Of a stretch of DNA of 27,189 bases, positions 10,145 to 18,439 are shown in pieces. Position 1 is the stretch's first letter. The number at the start of each line of letters is the position of its first letter. A program made the position numbers and the translations under genes. The stretch comes from Priapulus caudatus (Eukaryota > Priapulida > Priapulimorpha > Priapulimorphida > Priapulidae): contig NW_014577639.1 in assembly GCF_000485595.1 (NCBI RefSeq), forward strand, positions 169,534 through 196,722, read 5' to 3'. The notes under the pieces are model-generated. The model had not been told where the DNA came from and ran no database searches. It worked only from the letters and a program-made list of their open reading frames with translations.

Positions 10145-10194
10145 CAGTAATACCAGTAATTACCAGTAATACCAGTAATTACCAGTAATACCAG
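10145..10194. repeat. 10/20-bp tandem repeat (TACCAGTAAT)
   Basis: About five alternating units, TACCAGTAAT and ACCAGTAAT, lie inside the left half of the composite element. Confidence 0.88.
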
Positions 10195-10625
10195 ACAGTC
10201 CAGTCAGATAACTTGTCATTTTATTTTTTTATTATTCCAATTTTATCTTTTCTGCCTGGATGGCAACTTACAAATTCTGAAATTACATTTTGTTCATCTA
10301 CCTTGTCTAACATGTCTCGTTGCACATGCTTGACCATTGCATTGTTGAGCCTTAACTGGGTCGTGCTGGGTCGGGGGGGGGGCACTCCATATATATTGCA
10401 TGGTAGGTATGTGCCGCGGGAGAGACCCCATTTTCAACCCTAACCCTAAACTTCCGTTCCAGTGCATCGCATTTTTAAGAATATCTCGTTCCAGAGCATT
10501 AAGTTTAGTTACCATGCAAATCTTACATTTTTGCAGTTCCGGAGACCCTAGTTTTTAATATTTCCGTTCCAGTGCATCGTACTTCAGAATACGTTGAAGC
10601 CGGGCCGTCAAGGCATGCATGCAAC

Positions 10626-10696
10626 GTGTGTGTGTCGTATGTGTGCGTGCGTGCGTGTGTTGTCTGTGTGTGTGTATGTGTGTGGTGTGTGCGTGT

Positions 10697-10733
<37 letters not shown>

Positions 10734-10757
10734 GCGTGCGCGTGCGTGTGCGTGCGT
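10626..10757. repeat. (TG)n/(CG)n microsatellite core
   Basis: Mixed TGTGTG, GCGTGCGT and a pure TG run. The matching copy B element has (CA)n at the same place in reverse orientation, so the repeat belongs to the element. Confidence 0.92.
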
Positions 10758-10819
10758 TCATCTCTCTCCGGGTCATGTTTTTTCTCCTCTACATTATACG
10801 TTCAAATTACTCTCAATAA

Positions 10820-10851
10820 TTGAACCAATAATACAACAATTATTGGTTCAA
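10820..10851. other. Perfect 13-bp stem hairpin with 6-nt loop
   Basis: TTGAACCAATAAT (10820-10832) and ATTATTGGTTCAA (10839-10851) flank ACAACA. In copy B this region is about 27 bp shorter and only one arm remains. Confidence 0.85.
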
Positions 10852-11331
10852 GTGCTACAGCATAGATTTTAAAGCAAATCAATGTTCCCACCACAGTTCC
10901 GGAGACCCCTTTTTTTAAACGTGTCCAGTGTCATGGCATTGAATTTCAACGAAATCATAGTTCCGGAGACCCCCATTTTCGAACATAGCCAGTTCCAGAG
11001 CATACCACATTCAACAAACATGAGTTCCAGAGACCCCCATTTTCAGGTCTGAGTTAATTCCAGAGCCTCCCCCCCCCATTTTTGACTTTGCAGTGGCACA
11101 TACCTACCATAATGTGGGGTGAGTGCCCCCCGGGGTTTCATCTCCTTGGTATATGTTGCTCCTTGGCTCCCTGCAGAATTTTTTTTTAGTGCCATGGCAG
11201 TGCCGTGCTGCCGTGGCGGCCACTACGGCCCTGATTATACTTTATTCATTTAAAAAAAACTACAGATTCATGCTCTCTGCTCCGCTCGAAACTTGTGCCA
11301 GGTCTATGATGCGAATAAGCCTGTTCGTAGT

Positions 11332-11773
11332 GGGTAATGCTATCCCCCGGGCGTGGAGGGAGGTGACCGCAACGTGGCAGCACTAGTGTTGGGATAGTGT
11401 TATGATTAGGGTTAGGGTCAGGGTTAGGGTTAGGGTTAGGGTTAGGGTTAGGATTAGGGTTAGGGTTAGGGTATGGATTAGGGTTAGGATTAGGGTTAGG
11501 GTTAGGGTATGGATTAGGGTTAGGGTTAGGGTTAGGGTTAGGATTAGGGTTAGGGTTAGGGTTTTTGCATCATGATATCTGTCCCCCGGCACACCATAGA
11601 TTAATTTTTGGGGATAACAATGCCTATATATAGCGCGGCGACACATATATATTTAGTGTGAAGATTATTGTTGGCGGTGTTGAAGTGAGGGTTACCGTTA
11701 GGGTTAACATTTTGAACGTCATCGTCAACGTTATTACGTGACCTCACTCCACGCCCGGGGGATAGCAACACCC
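11332..11773. mobile_element. MITE with long TTAGGG core and 9-bp target duplication
   Basis: The terminal inverted repeats 11332-11367 and 11738-11773 match at 32 of 36 positions. The core of the end is TGCTATCCCCCGGGCGTGGAG, written here as TGCTATCCCCC plus GGGCGTGGAG. A 9-bp direct repeat GTTCGTAGT lies at 11323-11331 and 11774-11782. The 442-bp element holds a TTAGGG-type array at 11404-11561, then TTTTTGCATCAT and about 160 bp of other sequence. Frames inside are Leu-Thr repeats only. A second locus (16023-16044) reads ATAAGC, two bases, then GTTCGTAGTTAGCC without interruption, as expected for an unoccupied target. Confidence 0.9.
11404..11561 (+). repeat. Interstitial telomere-type repeat (TTAGGG)n with GGATTAGGG and GTATGG variants
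   Basis: About 26 hexamer-scale units on the plus strand. The variant GGGTATGGATTAGG occurs twice, so part of the array has been duplicated as a larger block. Confidence 0.95.
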
Positions 11774-11889
11774 GTTCGTAGTTAGCCAAGAGGTTGTGTG
11801 ACGTCACAGGTCACCGGATCATTTGTGAAAATCGATAAAATCTCGAGTGCTGCGTGCGCTCTCGGTTCAGTACGTAATTGTACATGTAT

Positions 11890-12248
11890 TCCGTGTACGT
11901 GCACACGCACGCACGCACGCACGCACGTGTACGTGCACACGCACGCACGCACTCACGTGTAAGTGCACACGCACGCACGCACGTGTACGTGCACATGCAA
12001 GCACGCACGCCCACACGGACGCACGCACGTGTACGTGCACACGCACGCACGTGTACATGCACATGAACGCACGCACGCACGAAAACAAGCACGTGTATGT
12101 GCACACGCACGCACGCACGCACGTGTACGTGCACACGCACGCACGTGTACGTGCACACACACGCACGTACGAACGTGTACGTGCACACGCACGCACGCAC
12201 GTGTACGTGCACACCCACGCACGCACGCACGTGTACGAGCACACGCAC
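11890..12248. repeat. ACGTG/ACGC minisatellite, array 1
   Basis: A GTGTACGTGCACAC word recurs, separated by runs of ACGC. Starts of GTGTA include 11893, 11927, 11957, 11983, 12029 and 12051, so the spacing varies in steps of 4 bp. The core is near-palindromic. All long frames here, on both strands, are Arg-Ala-His-Thr or Val-Arg-Ala-Cys repeats and are not proteins. Confidence 0.93.
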
Positions 12249-12276
12249 GGGGGGAGGGGGAGGGGCGGGTGGAGGG
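12248..12276 (+). other. G-rich tract with quadruplex-forming potential
   Basis: Successive runs GGGGGG, GGGGG, GGGG, GGG and GGGGG with one- or two-base loops directly follow minisatellite array 1. Confidence 0.7.
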
Positions 12277-14349
12277 GGCTCTAATAGCAAAAGCAGTTCA
12301 ATCCTTTGTTAACAGTCAACAAATCCATGTTTAACCCTCCTCTTGAGGGTCAAACGGTTATCAGGCACTTACTCTTCGCACGTCAGTCGAAAGTAGATTT
12401 CATGGTCTTTTCAATAAAGTGATAAAAACGGTAGGTCAGCGCTAAAACAACAAAGTTTTTGCACCCGGTCCGTTAGAACATGTCCTCAGAAAATGTCTGA
12501 TATCTGACCATTCCCCCCACTGTCCTTTGACCAGTGACCTCCAATTTCGCGCTGGTGATGGGTTTCATCCCCATCACACTATACATCGAATATTAAGAGC
12601 GTAGGTCGAGCCGTTGAGATTTGTGCCGCATTCCGCAAACGGTTCTATTTCTATGCGGCGGTCGGCGACAAATCGTGAGTGGCAGCCAATCACCGCCACG
12701 TGTCGAGTCACGTGATTATCAAAAGTCACGTGATTAACAAAATGGCAGCTTACACCGCAGTTTACCAATCGGAAAACCCATTCGACTCTTCCCGTCATGC
12801 CTAGAAAACAGTGACAGTAGAAAGCGCTATTCTCTGAATGGTCCGAGGGTACCCGATTGCGCAGTTTACAAGGAGGGATTATTGCACAAACGGTGACAAA
12901 CCCTTTCTCATATATATATTAAGTTTTCCGTATATCACAGGCAATTTTTTCAATTCTTTTTCTGCACATGTTTATAACAATTTTCAGAAAATTGAGGATA
13001 GATGTACGAAGTTACCTGATGTTTACTGGTAAGCACCATTTTGTTGGTCATGTGACTCGTTTTATGTAGACTGGTCCCGGCGTCAAGCTTGCTTTGTTTG
13101 TGCTAAAGAACTGCTTGTGCTACTACAAATTTTATACTGGGGCCGCGAACCCGTCTACGTTTCCTGCAGAACGCTTCGATCTGATCGCCGATGTACAGCG
13201 TGAATTAAGTCACTTCAAGTCGATGTGAGTGAAATTGCTACGCTGCTAATCGGCGATAAAGTAGTCGCCGATAGTCAAATTGTAGGGCGACCTGAGCAGA
13301 GCTTAATGCTTTCTAGACGTCCACAAGGCATCTATAACTTGCGTGCATAATGCAAATTATTGCACTCTAGCTAGTGCCGAATTTCACCGAAGAAAATACC
13401 CAAAAAATGCATTTTCTAGAGACCAAATAGTGCAATGTAACAATGGTGAACAATTTCCGGAGGGTTACTGTTGTATGCCCCCTAAAGCGCTCCTAAGGTC
13501 ATAGTCAGGTTCATTCTGCGGAGATGCGATGTGCCGCTGACCCCACCCCCTAACACATGTATACGCATTAAACTGGAATATGTGCTTCGATATGAATCAT
13601 CAATTCAGCTGCTACTGTATTCTTCTCGCGACTTTCTCCATAATCTGTGTTACTTGTAGCACTTTTGCGACTGATACTTAGGCCTATACATGTCTATATA
13701 CTCTTTTTTGAAGTTTATTAGTTGTAATTGAAAAGCTCAGATGCAAAAACCGATAACGCAATTTTCATGGAAATTAAACCAAATATTGAAATAGGCATAC
13801 GGCATGATTTAGCTGACGGTGGGGTCTATCCGATGGCAAAATCCTTCTGTTGCAAAACGCGATATAACTCAAGTTATTTGAAAGCCTATCTAGGTATTTT
13901 ATTAAAACCCCGACAAACGCCGTGCCGTGTTTTTTGCAAAAGACGATAGATCTACTCAACCAATCAGCGCGCGGTGTGACGTACAGATCACATGATTAAA
14001 GATGTCTGCATCCATAACCGCTCCACACCAAGGCCTATATAGATAAACACTGTTAGCCTGTTTATATATACTAGGCCTTAATCATAATCACAATTTTGTA
14101 CTCAGGCTGGTAGCATAATCGTCTGCTGGCCCCTAGGTGGCGCGTCTTCCTAACCTAACCTGTGTATAGGCCTTGCTCCGCACTAGTAGGCCTACTATCG
14201 TACTCCGTACTAGTAGGCCTAGTTTCGTATAAAATGTTGGTGCTATAAGTTCTTGTACCTTGTTGTTGGAAGGTTTTGGACAATAAATTTCAATTCCAAT
14301 TTCAATTTCAATTACTAGTATATATCACGCGAGTACGAGTACGCGTAAG
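12277..14349. other. Mostly unique sequence; no gene recognised
   Basis: There are only short frames (under 75 residues) with no recognisable motif. The stretch contains the E-box cluster listed separately and several AGGCCTA/TAGGCCT words between 13680 and 14220. Confidence 0.55.
12685..12745. promoter_or_regulatory. CCAAT plus three CACGTG E-boxes and AAAATGGC, promoter-like cluster
   Basis: CCAAT lies at 12686-12690. CACGTG occurs at 12697-12702, 12709-12714 and 12727-12732. The last two lie in a repeated TCACGTGATTA spaced 18 bp apart, followed by ACAAAATGGCAGC. The density resembles a TATA-less metazoan promoter. A weak inverted match at about 13030-13056 (GAGTCACATGA and ACAAAATGGTGC on the minus strand) suggests it may instead be the end of a dispersed repeat. 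Only a 16-codon frame follows the ATG in AAAATGGC. Confidence 0.35.
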
Positions 14350-14629
14350 GCTCATAGGGTCTATGTCCCCCAGGGCACTGCCGGTACGTACCCTGAGTAC
14401 AGTCCGGTATACCGGAACGTACCCTGGTCACTATTTGATATGCATGGTTAGGGTTAGGATTAGGGTTAGGGGTAGGGTTAGGATTAGGGTTAGGGTTCGT
14501 ATTCGGGTTAGGGAGTAGGCGTAGCGACTCCCTGGACTCGTTAGTGGAGTAGGCGAGGTACGGTTCGGCATATTAAATAGTACCAGGGTACGCTCCGGTA
14601 GTACCCCGGGGGACATAGACCCTCTCAGC
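14350..14629. mobile_element. MITE with TTAGGG-like core and probable 9-bp target duplication
   Basis: The outer inverted repeats begin GCTCATAGGGTCTATG at 14350 and, on the complement from 14629, GCTGAGAGGGTCTATG. About 39 of the first 46 positions match, and a further ACTATTT.ATATGC match lies deeper. The left arm has an extra segment of about 31 bp that repeats its own ACGTACCCTG. Flanks ACGCGTAAG (14341-14349) and ACTAGTAAG (14630-14638) agree at 7 of 9 positions, as expected for an aged 9-bp duplication. The interior holds a TTAGGG-type block. Confidence 0.75.
14447..14513 (+). repeat. Interstitial telomere-type repeat inside a MITE
   Basis: GTTAGGG, GATTAGGG and GGTAGGG units on the plus strand, with an interruption TTCGTATTC. 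Confidence 0.9.
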
Positions 14630-14674
14630 ACTAGTAAGTGCGACTGTGCGTGCATGTGCATACAGCACGAGAAT

Positions 14675-14832
14675 ATGGAGATTTTTGATACCATCGAAGA
14701 GGCTGTGGAGCTGTCACCTGTTTCTGGGCGAAAAAGGAAACGTTTTCCAGGAGATTCAGCTCGTGAAAAAGCAAAAAGAACTCGTCACAATGGTGTTCAT
14801 AGACATCCTTCCATTGCCTGTACACATGAAAT
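14675..14832 (+). CDS. Candidate exon or gene fragment encoding a short basic peptide
   Basis: From the ATG at 14675 the frame reads MEIFDTIEEAVELSPVSG, then a strongly basic stretch RKRKRFPGDSAREKAKRTRH, then VHRHPSIACTHE. Unlike nearly all other frames in this window it has mixed, protein-like composition: an acidic start and an RKRKR patch that could act as a nuclear localisation signal. The frame runs at 14833 straight into a GC-rich dispersed repeat, which supplies the remaining Gly/Pro/Arg-rich residues. The original reading is therefore either spliced just before that point or truncated by the repeat. No clear GT donor is visible at the junction. An in-frame ATG seven codons upstream (14654) is also possible. 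I recall RKR-rich starts in uncharacterised invertebrate proteins but cannot name a family. It could be chance. Confidence 0.3.
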
Positions 14833-15020
14833 CAGGGGCGGCGCCAGGGTATTTTCTTAGGGGGGGGGCGAAACCAGGTGCGTGTACAGGAGCACGCGAA
14901 GGGGGGGTATGTGGGGCGCTCGCCCAGAATTTTTTGGAAATTAGACCCCCTCAGATGCGTTTTTTTGCGCGACCAGGGGGGGGGTCCGGACCCCCTGGAC
15001 CCCCCCTGTACTCGCCCTTG
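14833..15020. mobile_element. GC-rich hAT-like dispersed repeat
   Basis: The repeat starts CAGGGGCGGCGCCA and continues with runs of G and C. It contains a GGGGGTCCGGACCCCC palindrome near 14985-15000 and ends near CGCCCTTG. No target duplication could be found. The same 14-bp terminus occurs, reversed, at 18690-18703. Confidence 0.5.
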
Positions 15021-15080
15021 GGAACTGTAGACTCTGATACCGTGTGCGCTTGCACTGACGGGTGGGGTCCAGAGGGTAGA

Positions 15081-15275
15081 TTCATGATTCATCAAGCTGC
15101 GTACCGGTACGCAAAATATTTTGCGTAAATCTTGTGTACGCAATCGACGTTGATTAGTTGCGATTCATCAACACAGCTATTTAGTAAATTTTCGTACGAT
15201 TTCGCGTACGCAAGCGAGGCCGTTTTAGGTGCGATTCATCAAGCTAAAATTTACGTAAACCTTTGCGTAACCGAT
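15081..15275. repeat. ATTCATCAA/GCGTACGCAA dispersed repeat, unit 1
   Basis: GATTCATCAA occurs at about 15087, 15161 and 15234, interleaved with GCGTACGCAA-type palindromic words. It starts with two overlapping perfect palindromes, GCGTACCGGTACGC (15099-15112) and GCAAAATATTTTGC (15111-15124). Related sequence recurs at 15795-15843 and 16975-17125. Confidence 0.65.
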
Positions 15276-15668
15276 TTCAAGTGCAATCGACATCACCGTC
15301 ACACAAATGGCTGGAATTCGATTGTGTTGGTGTCGGAGTCGGAGACAAGTCGACGAGTTGGCGAAAATAGAACGTGTTCTATTTGCTCGACTCGGATTCG
15401 TGAAATCCGGCGAGTCTGGATAAAATCTAATTGGGCTTAAAAACTTTCACCGGCATACTACTTGCCTCTACTACTTACTATATACGCCATATTAGCTCTT
15501 CTCATTCTCCCAACTTCCTAACTGAAACGTGATTTCAGTACTGCAGTGCTGCAATGCTACATACCGGGTCATCCACCTGATCTTTAATAAGGAGTAACTA
15601 TAAAAGTTATTTATAGAGATCCGTGGGTCACCCTGGGGCGGAGACGGTAGAAATTAATCGGTACGTAA

Positions 15669-15843
15669 TTTGCTGAAAATCGATAGTGTAACAACAGCTC
15701 CACACCAACTTCTATTTGGGTCAAGTCGGGGGCAAAGTTGGAGTCGCTTGAAATCGGCACGATTTGCTGACAAAAATCGATAGTGTAAACACAGCTTTAG
15801 GTGCGATTCATCAAGCTAAAATTTACGTAAACCTTTGCGTAAC
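15669..15843. repeat. Partial repeats: ATCGATAGTGTAA pair and second copy of the ATTCATCAA unit
   Basis: A segment with GATTTGCTGA and AAATCGATAGTGTAA occurs twice about 90 bp apart (15669 and 15759). The second is followed by about 48 bp almost identical to 15225-15272, including GTGCGATTCATCAAGC and TTTACGTAAACC. Confidence 0.7.
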
Positions 15844-16043
15844 TTTACACGAGCTGACGAGGTGCCGTAAACCACTCGAAATTTCCGCAGGTGTTTCCAG
15901 CATACCGCAGCATGCATGCATAAAATTACCACTCAACTTATTTTTAATAAATAAATAATTACCATACTACACAGACAGGCGGCGCTTTTGACGCTTTTTT
16001 TGTCATAGCTTGGCATTTCGTTATAAGCGAGTTCGTAGTTAGC

Positions 16044-16282
16044 CGTGTACGTGCACACGCACGCACTTGTACGTGCACACAAGCACGCAGTACGTATACG
16101 TACACACGCACGCACGCACGCCCGTGTACGTACGCAAGCACGCACGTGTACGTGCACACGCACGCACGCACGCCCGTGTACGTACGCAAGCACGCACGTG
16201 TACGTGCACACGCACGCACGTGTACGTGCACACACACGCACGCACGCACGTGTACGTGCACACGCACGCACGCACGCGTACG
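16044..16282. repeat. ACGTG/ACGC minisatellite, array 2
   Basis: The repeat words match array 1 (GTGTACGTGCACAC and ACGC runs), plus a GTACGTACGCAAGCACGC variant block present twice (about 16125 and 16177). It directly follows GTTCGTAGTTAGCC, which also precedes array 1, where it is split by a MITE. Confidence 0.93.
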
Positions 16283-16389
16283 TGTCGCTGCTTTCATCGA
16301 GTGTTGAACACAATCATACAAACGAAAATGAGGAAAACTATCACATCCCCCAGCACTCCTGTAGACAGCTAGAGCCATATGGTTTATGC

Positions 16390-16850
16390 TAGGGGCACAC
16401 GAGCGTATTTTATCGCCCGATCGCGGCGATTAAAATCGCCAGCGAATTTAATCGCCCGATCACGAAGGGGCACACGTAGCGAATTTAATCACCCGATCAC
16501 GAAGGGGCACACGTAGCGAATTTGAGAGCGTACGCGTATGCCACTCGACGGAATCACATGATCACATGATGCATCACATGATATCAACAACACGTCCGAT
16601 TGGTTTAGAAAAATCGATCGGGCGACAAAATACGCCGGACACGCACACGAGCGAATTTGCCAGTAAATAATCGCCGGCGTAAATAATCGCCGGCGTAAAT
16701 AATCGCCCGAAAATATCTAACATTTTGGATACGGGCGATTCGTACGGGCGATTAAAATCGGCGTCGACGTGAACAGGCACACGGGCGAATTTTTCGAGCG
16801 ATTTTAAAATTCGCGGCGATCGGGCGATAAAAATCGCTCGTGTGCCCCTA
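16390..16850. mobile_element. MITE with TA flanks, built of palindromic CGGGCGAT/ATCGCC units
   Basis: The inverted ends match strongly. The left is TAGGGGCACACGAGCG (from 16390), then TATCGCCCGATCGC. The complement of the right end (to 16850) is TAGGGGCACACGAGCG, then TTATCGCCCGATCGC. With TA as a duplicated target the element is 16392-16848, as for Tc1/mariner-like elements; no longer duplication fits. The interior holds GGCGATTAAAATCGCC, a 37-bp direct pair around CACGAAGGGGCACACG (16460-16530), three TAAATAATCGCC units (about 16663-16706) and three TCACATGAT words. It has no coding capacity. Confidence 0.85.
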
Positions 16851-16974
16851 CCTTTACATACAAGAGAGGCGTCAGTTTGGTTCCTATGGTATGTGTCGCA
16901 CAGTGTGATTGGTTTATGCTAGGCACGCCCCTCAACAGCCAGCAGCTACGATGGCGTAGTGGATTTACACCGGA

Positions 16975-17114
16975 ATTCATCAACATTTGCGTACGCAGGT
17001 GCTACGCTGCGTTGATGAATCGCACCTACGAGCTTTGCGTACGTCGGGGCGTACGTACTTCGTAGAAACTCTGTGTACGCAATACACTTTGCGCAACGTT
17101 GATGAATTTGGCCC
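16975..17114. repeat. ATTCATCAA/GCGTACGCAA dispersed repeat, unit 2
   Basis: ATTCATCAACATTTGCGTACG lies at the left, GTTGATGAATCGCACC in the middle and GTTGATGAATTTGGCCCC at the right. It is thus an inverted arrangement of the words found in unit 1. It abuts the hAT-like end at 17115. Confidence 0.65.
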
Positions 17115-17716
17115 CAGGGGCCCGCCTTAGTGCCCCTGGCGGGGTCCAGGGGCAGAGCCTCTGGCAGGGGTCCGGGGAAGCTCTCAGAGTTTAGCTAATC
17201 AAAGCCCTCAATGCTACCAAAAAAAATTGTGCAGGAAAAAAAGGAGCAACATTCATATCAAGGAGGATGAAACCCGGCGGGGGGGACTCACGCCCAGCAT
17301 TATGGTAGATGATATCGGTATGTGCGCACTGGCAAAAGTTAAAAATGGGAGTGGGGGCGGGTCTGGAAGTAACTCAGACCTGAAAATGGTGGGTCTCTGC
17401 CGACTAATGTTTGATTGAATGTGGTATGCTCTGGAACCGGCTATGCTTCGAAAATGGGTCTCCGGAACTAGCTAGGTTTTTGTTGAAACTTCAATTGCTA
17501 TGAAAACTGAACGGTTTAAAAGAGGGGGTCTCCCGGAACATGTGATTTGCTTTAAAATCTATGCTGTAAGCACTTGAACCAATTACATTGTTGTATTAAT
17601 GTAGAGCGAGATAAAAATTCATGACCCGGAGAGAGCAGTGAACGCACGCACACCACACACACCACACACACACATGCACTACACACCCACCACACACACA
17701 CACACACCACACAGCA
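17115..17716 (-). mobile_element. Composite hAT-like element, partial copy B (reverse orientation)
   Basis: From about 17208 this matches the reverse complement of copy A (10760-11185) almost throughout. Shared landmarks in order are AAAAAAATT.TGCAGG, GGAGCAACAT, GATGAAACCC, ATTATGGTAG, ACTCAGACCTGAAAATG, ATGTGGTATGCTCTGGAAC, GGGTCTCCGGAACT, GCTTTAAAATCTATGCTGTA, and CATGACCCGGAGAGAG. It then enters (CA)n. Similarity stops at the microsatellite, so the other half is missing. The stretch 17115-17207 is the outer GC-rich end (CAGGGGCCCGCC and a GGGGTCCAGGGGC block). Confidence 0.8.
17640..17716. repeat. (CA)n imperfect microsatellite
   Basis: ACACACAC with interspersed ACCAC. It is the counterpart of the (TG)n core in copy A. 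Confidence 0.88.
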
Positions 17717-17985
17717 CACTAAACTAAAACACCTACCGAACAGAACGTGTGAGGAGCCTCACGGCCAGTGAGCATACCTTCGCCAGCCCAGTCCACACAT
17801 ACGCCATCGCCATACCGGACTCACACGATACACTAATGCACCGAAATCAACCCCACGGATATACGTGCCCAGCCCAACCGTTACAATGTATGCTCGCTCG
17901 CCGCGCTCAGTCAGCAGCACCCAGACCGGCCCCCTGTGGCTGCACGCTCGCTCGCTGACGCCCTAATATCGATCGCGGGCACGCA

Positions 17986-18027
<42 letters not shown>

Positions 18028-18420
18028 CACGCGCTCGCTTCGCAGCGCGCCGCTGCGCCGCTAACGTGTACACGAACGCGAATCAGACCCGCCCATCACG
18101 CATAACCTCCCCTCCACCTCCGTGAGGCGGAGGCGTATAAACAATACGCCATATAGCATGTAAGTAGTATTAGTTATGAGGTCAGTTCTGGAACGTCTAT
18201 AATTTTATAAGTGTTAACACCCTTCAAGTGTGTCTACGCTTTCCGCCGGGAAATAGCATCATCGCATTAAGGATTGGTCCCAATTGGGACTCCCAAGGTA
18301 AATACACCTTACATCGATATTCAAAATAAGCACACAGGTTTTTCATCATGGATTTGTGTAATTTCGTGACACTTAATTTTTCGATTTTTCGATGGAATAG
18401 TGCGCTCAGCTTGTAGGCAA
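17717..18420. other. No gene recognised; (AC)n at 17981-18030
   Basis: A pure AC run of about 40 bp sits in otherwise unique GC-moderate sequence. Only one short frame (17749-17958) is present and it lacks recognisable motifs. Confidence 0.6.
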
Positions 18421-18439
18421 GCTACATTCACTATTTTGG

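Larger units (their letters stand above)
9702..11233. mobile_element. Composite hAT-like non-autonomous element with inner foldback (copy A)
   Basis: The outer ends are a perfect 16-bp inverted repeat, CAGGGCCGTAGTGGCC, at 9702-9717 and its complement at 11218-11233. The CAGGG start is typical of hAT-like ends. No matching 8-bp target duplication is visible, so the superfamily is tentative. Just inside the left end is a GGGGGTCTGGGGGTACTCCC block. Within the element is a second inverted pair, 10377-10415 and 11095-11131, sharing GGGGGGCACTC and ATGGTAGGTATGTGCC. Between those arms are diverged units with TTCCGGAGACCC near 10537, 10898, 10963 and 11023, and a long (TG)n core. No transposase frame is present. 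A partial copy in reverse orientation lies at 17115-17716. Confidence 0.75.

Noticed and set aside
9694-11241. 8-bp target duplication for the hAT-like element
   Set aside because: The flanks ACAACATA and ATTATACT do not match, so the superfamily is left tentative.
11404-11561. A true chromosome end
   Set aside because: The TTAGGG block is only ~160 bp, degenerate, internal and enclosed in transposon termini.
11811-12334. Overlapping frames of 123-159 codons on both strands, and similar ones at 15933-16392
   Set aside because: They are translations of the ACGTG/ACGC minisatellite, open on both strands because the repeat lacks stop words.
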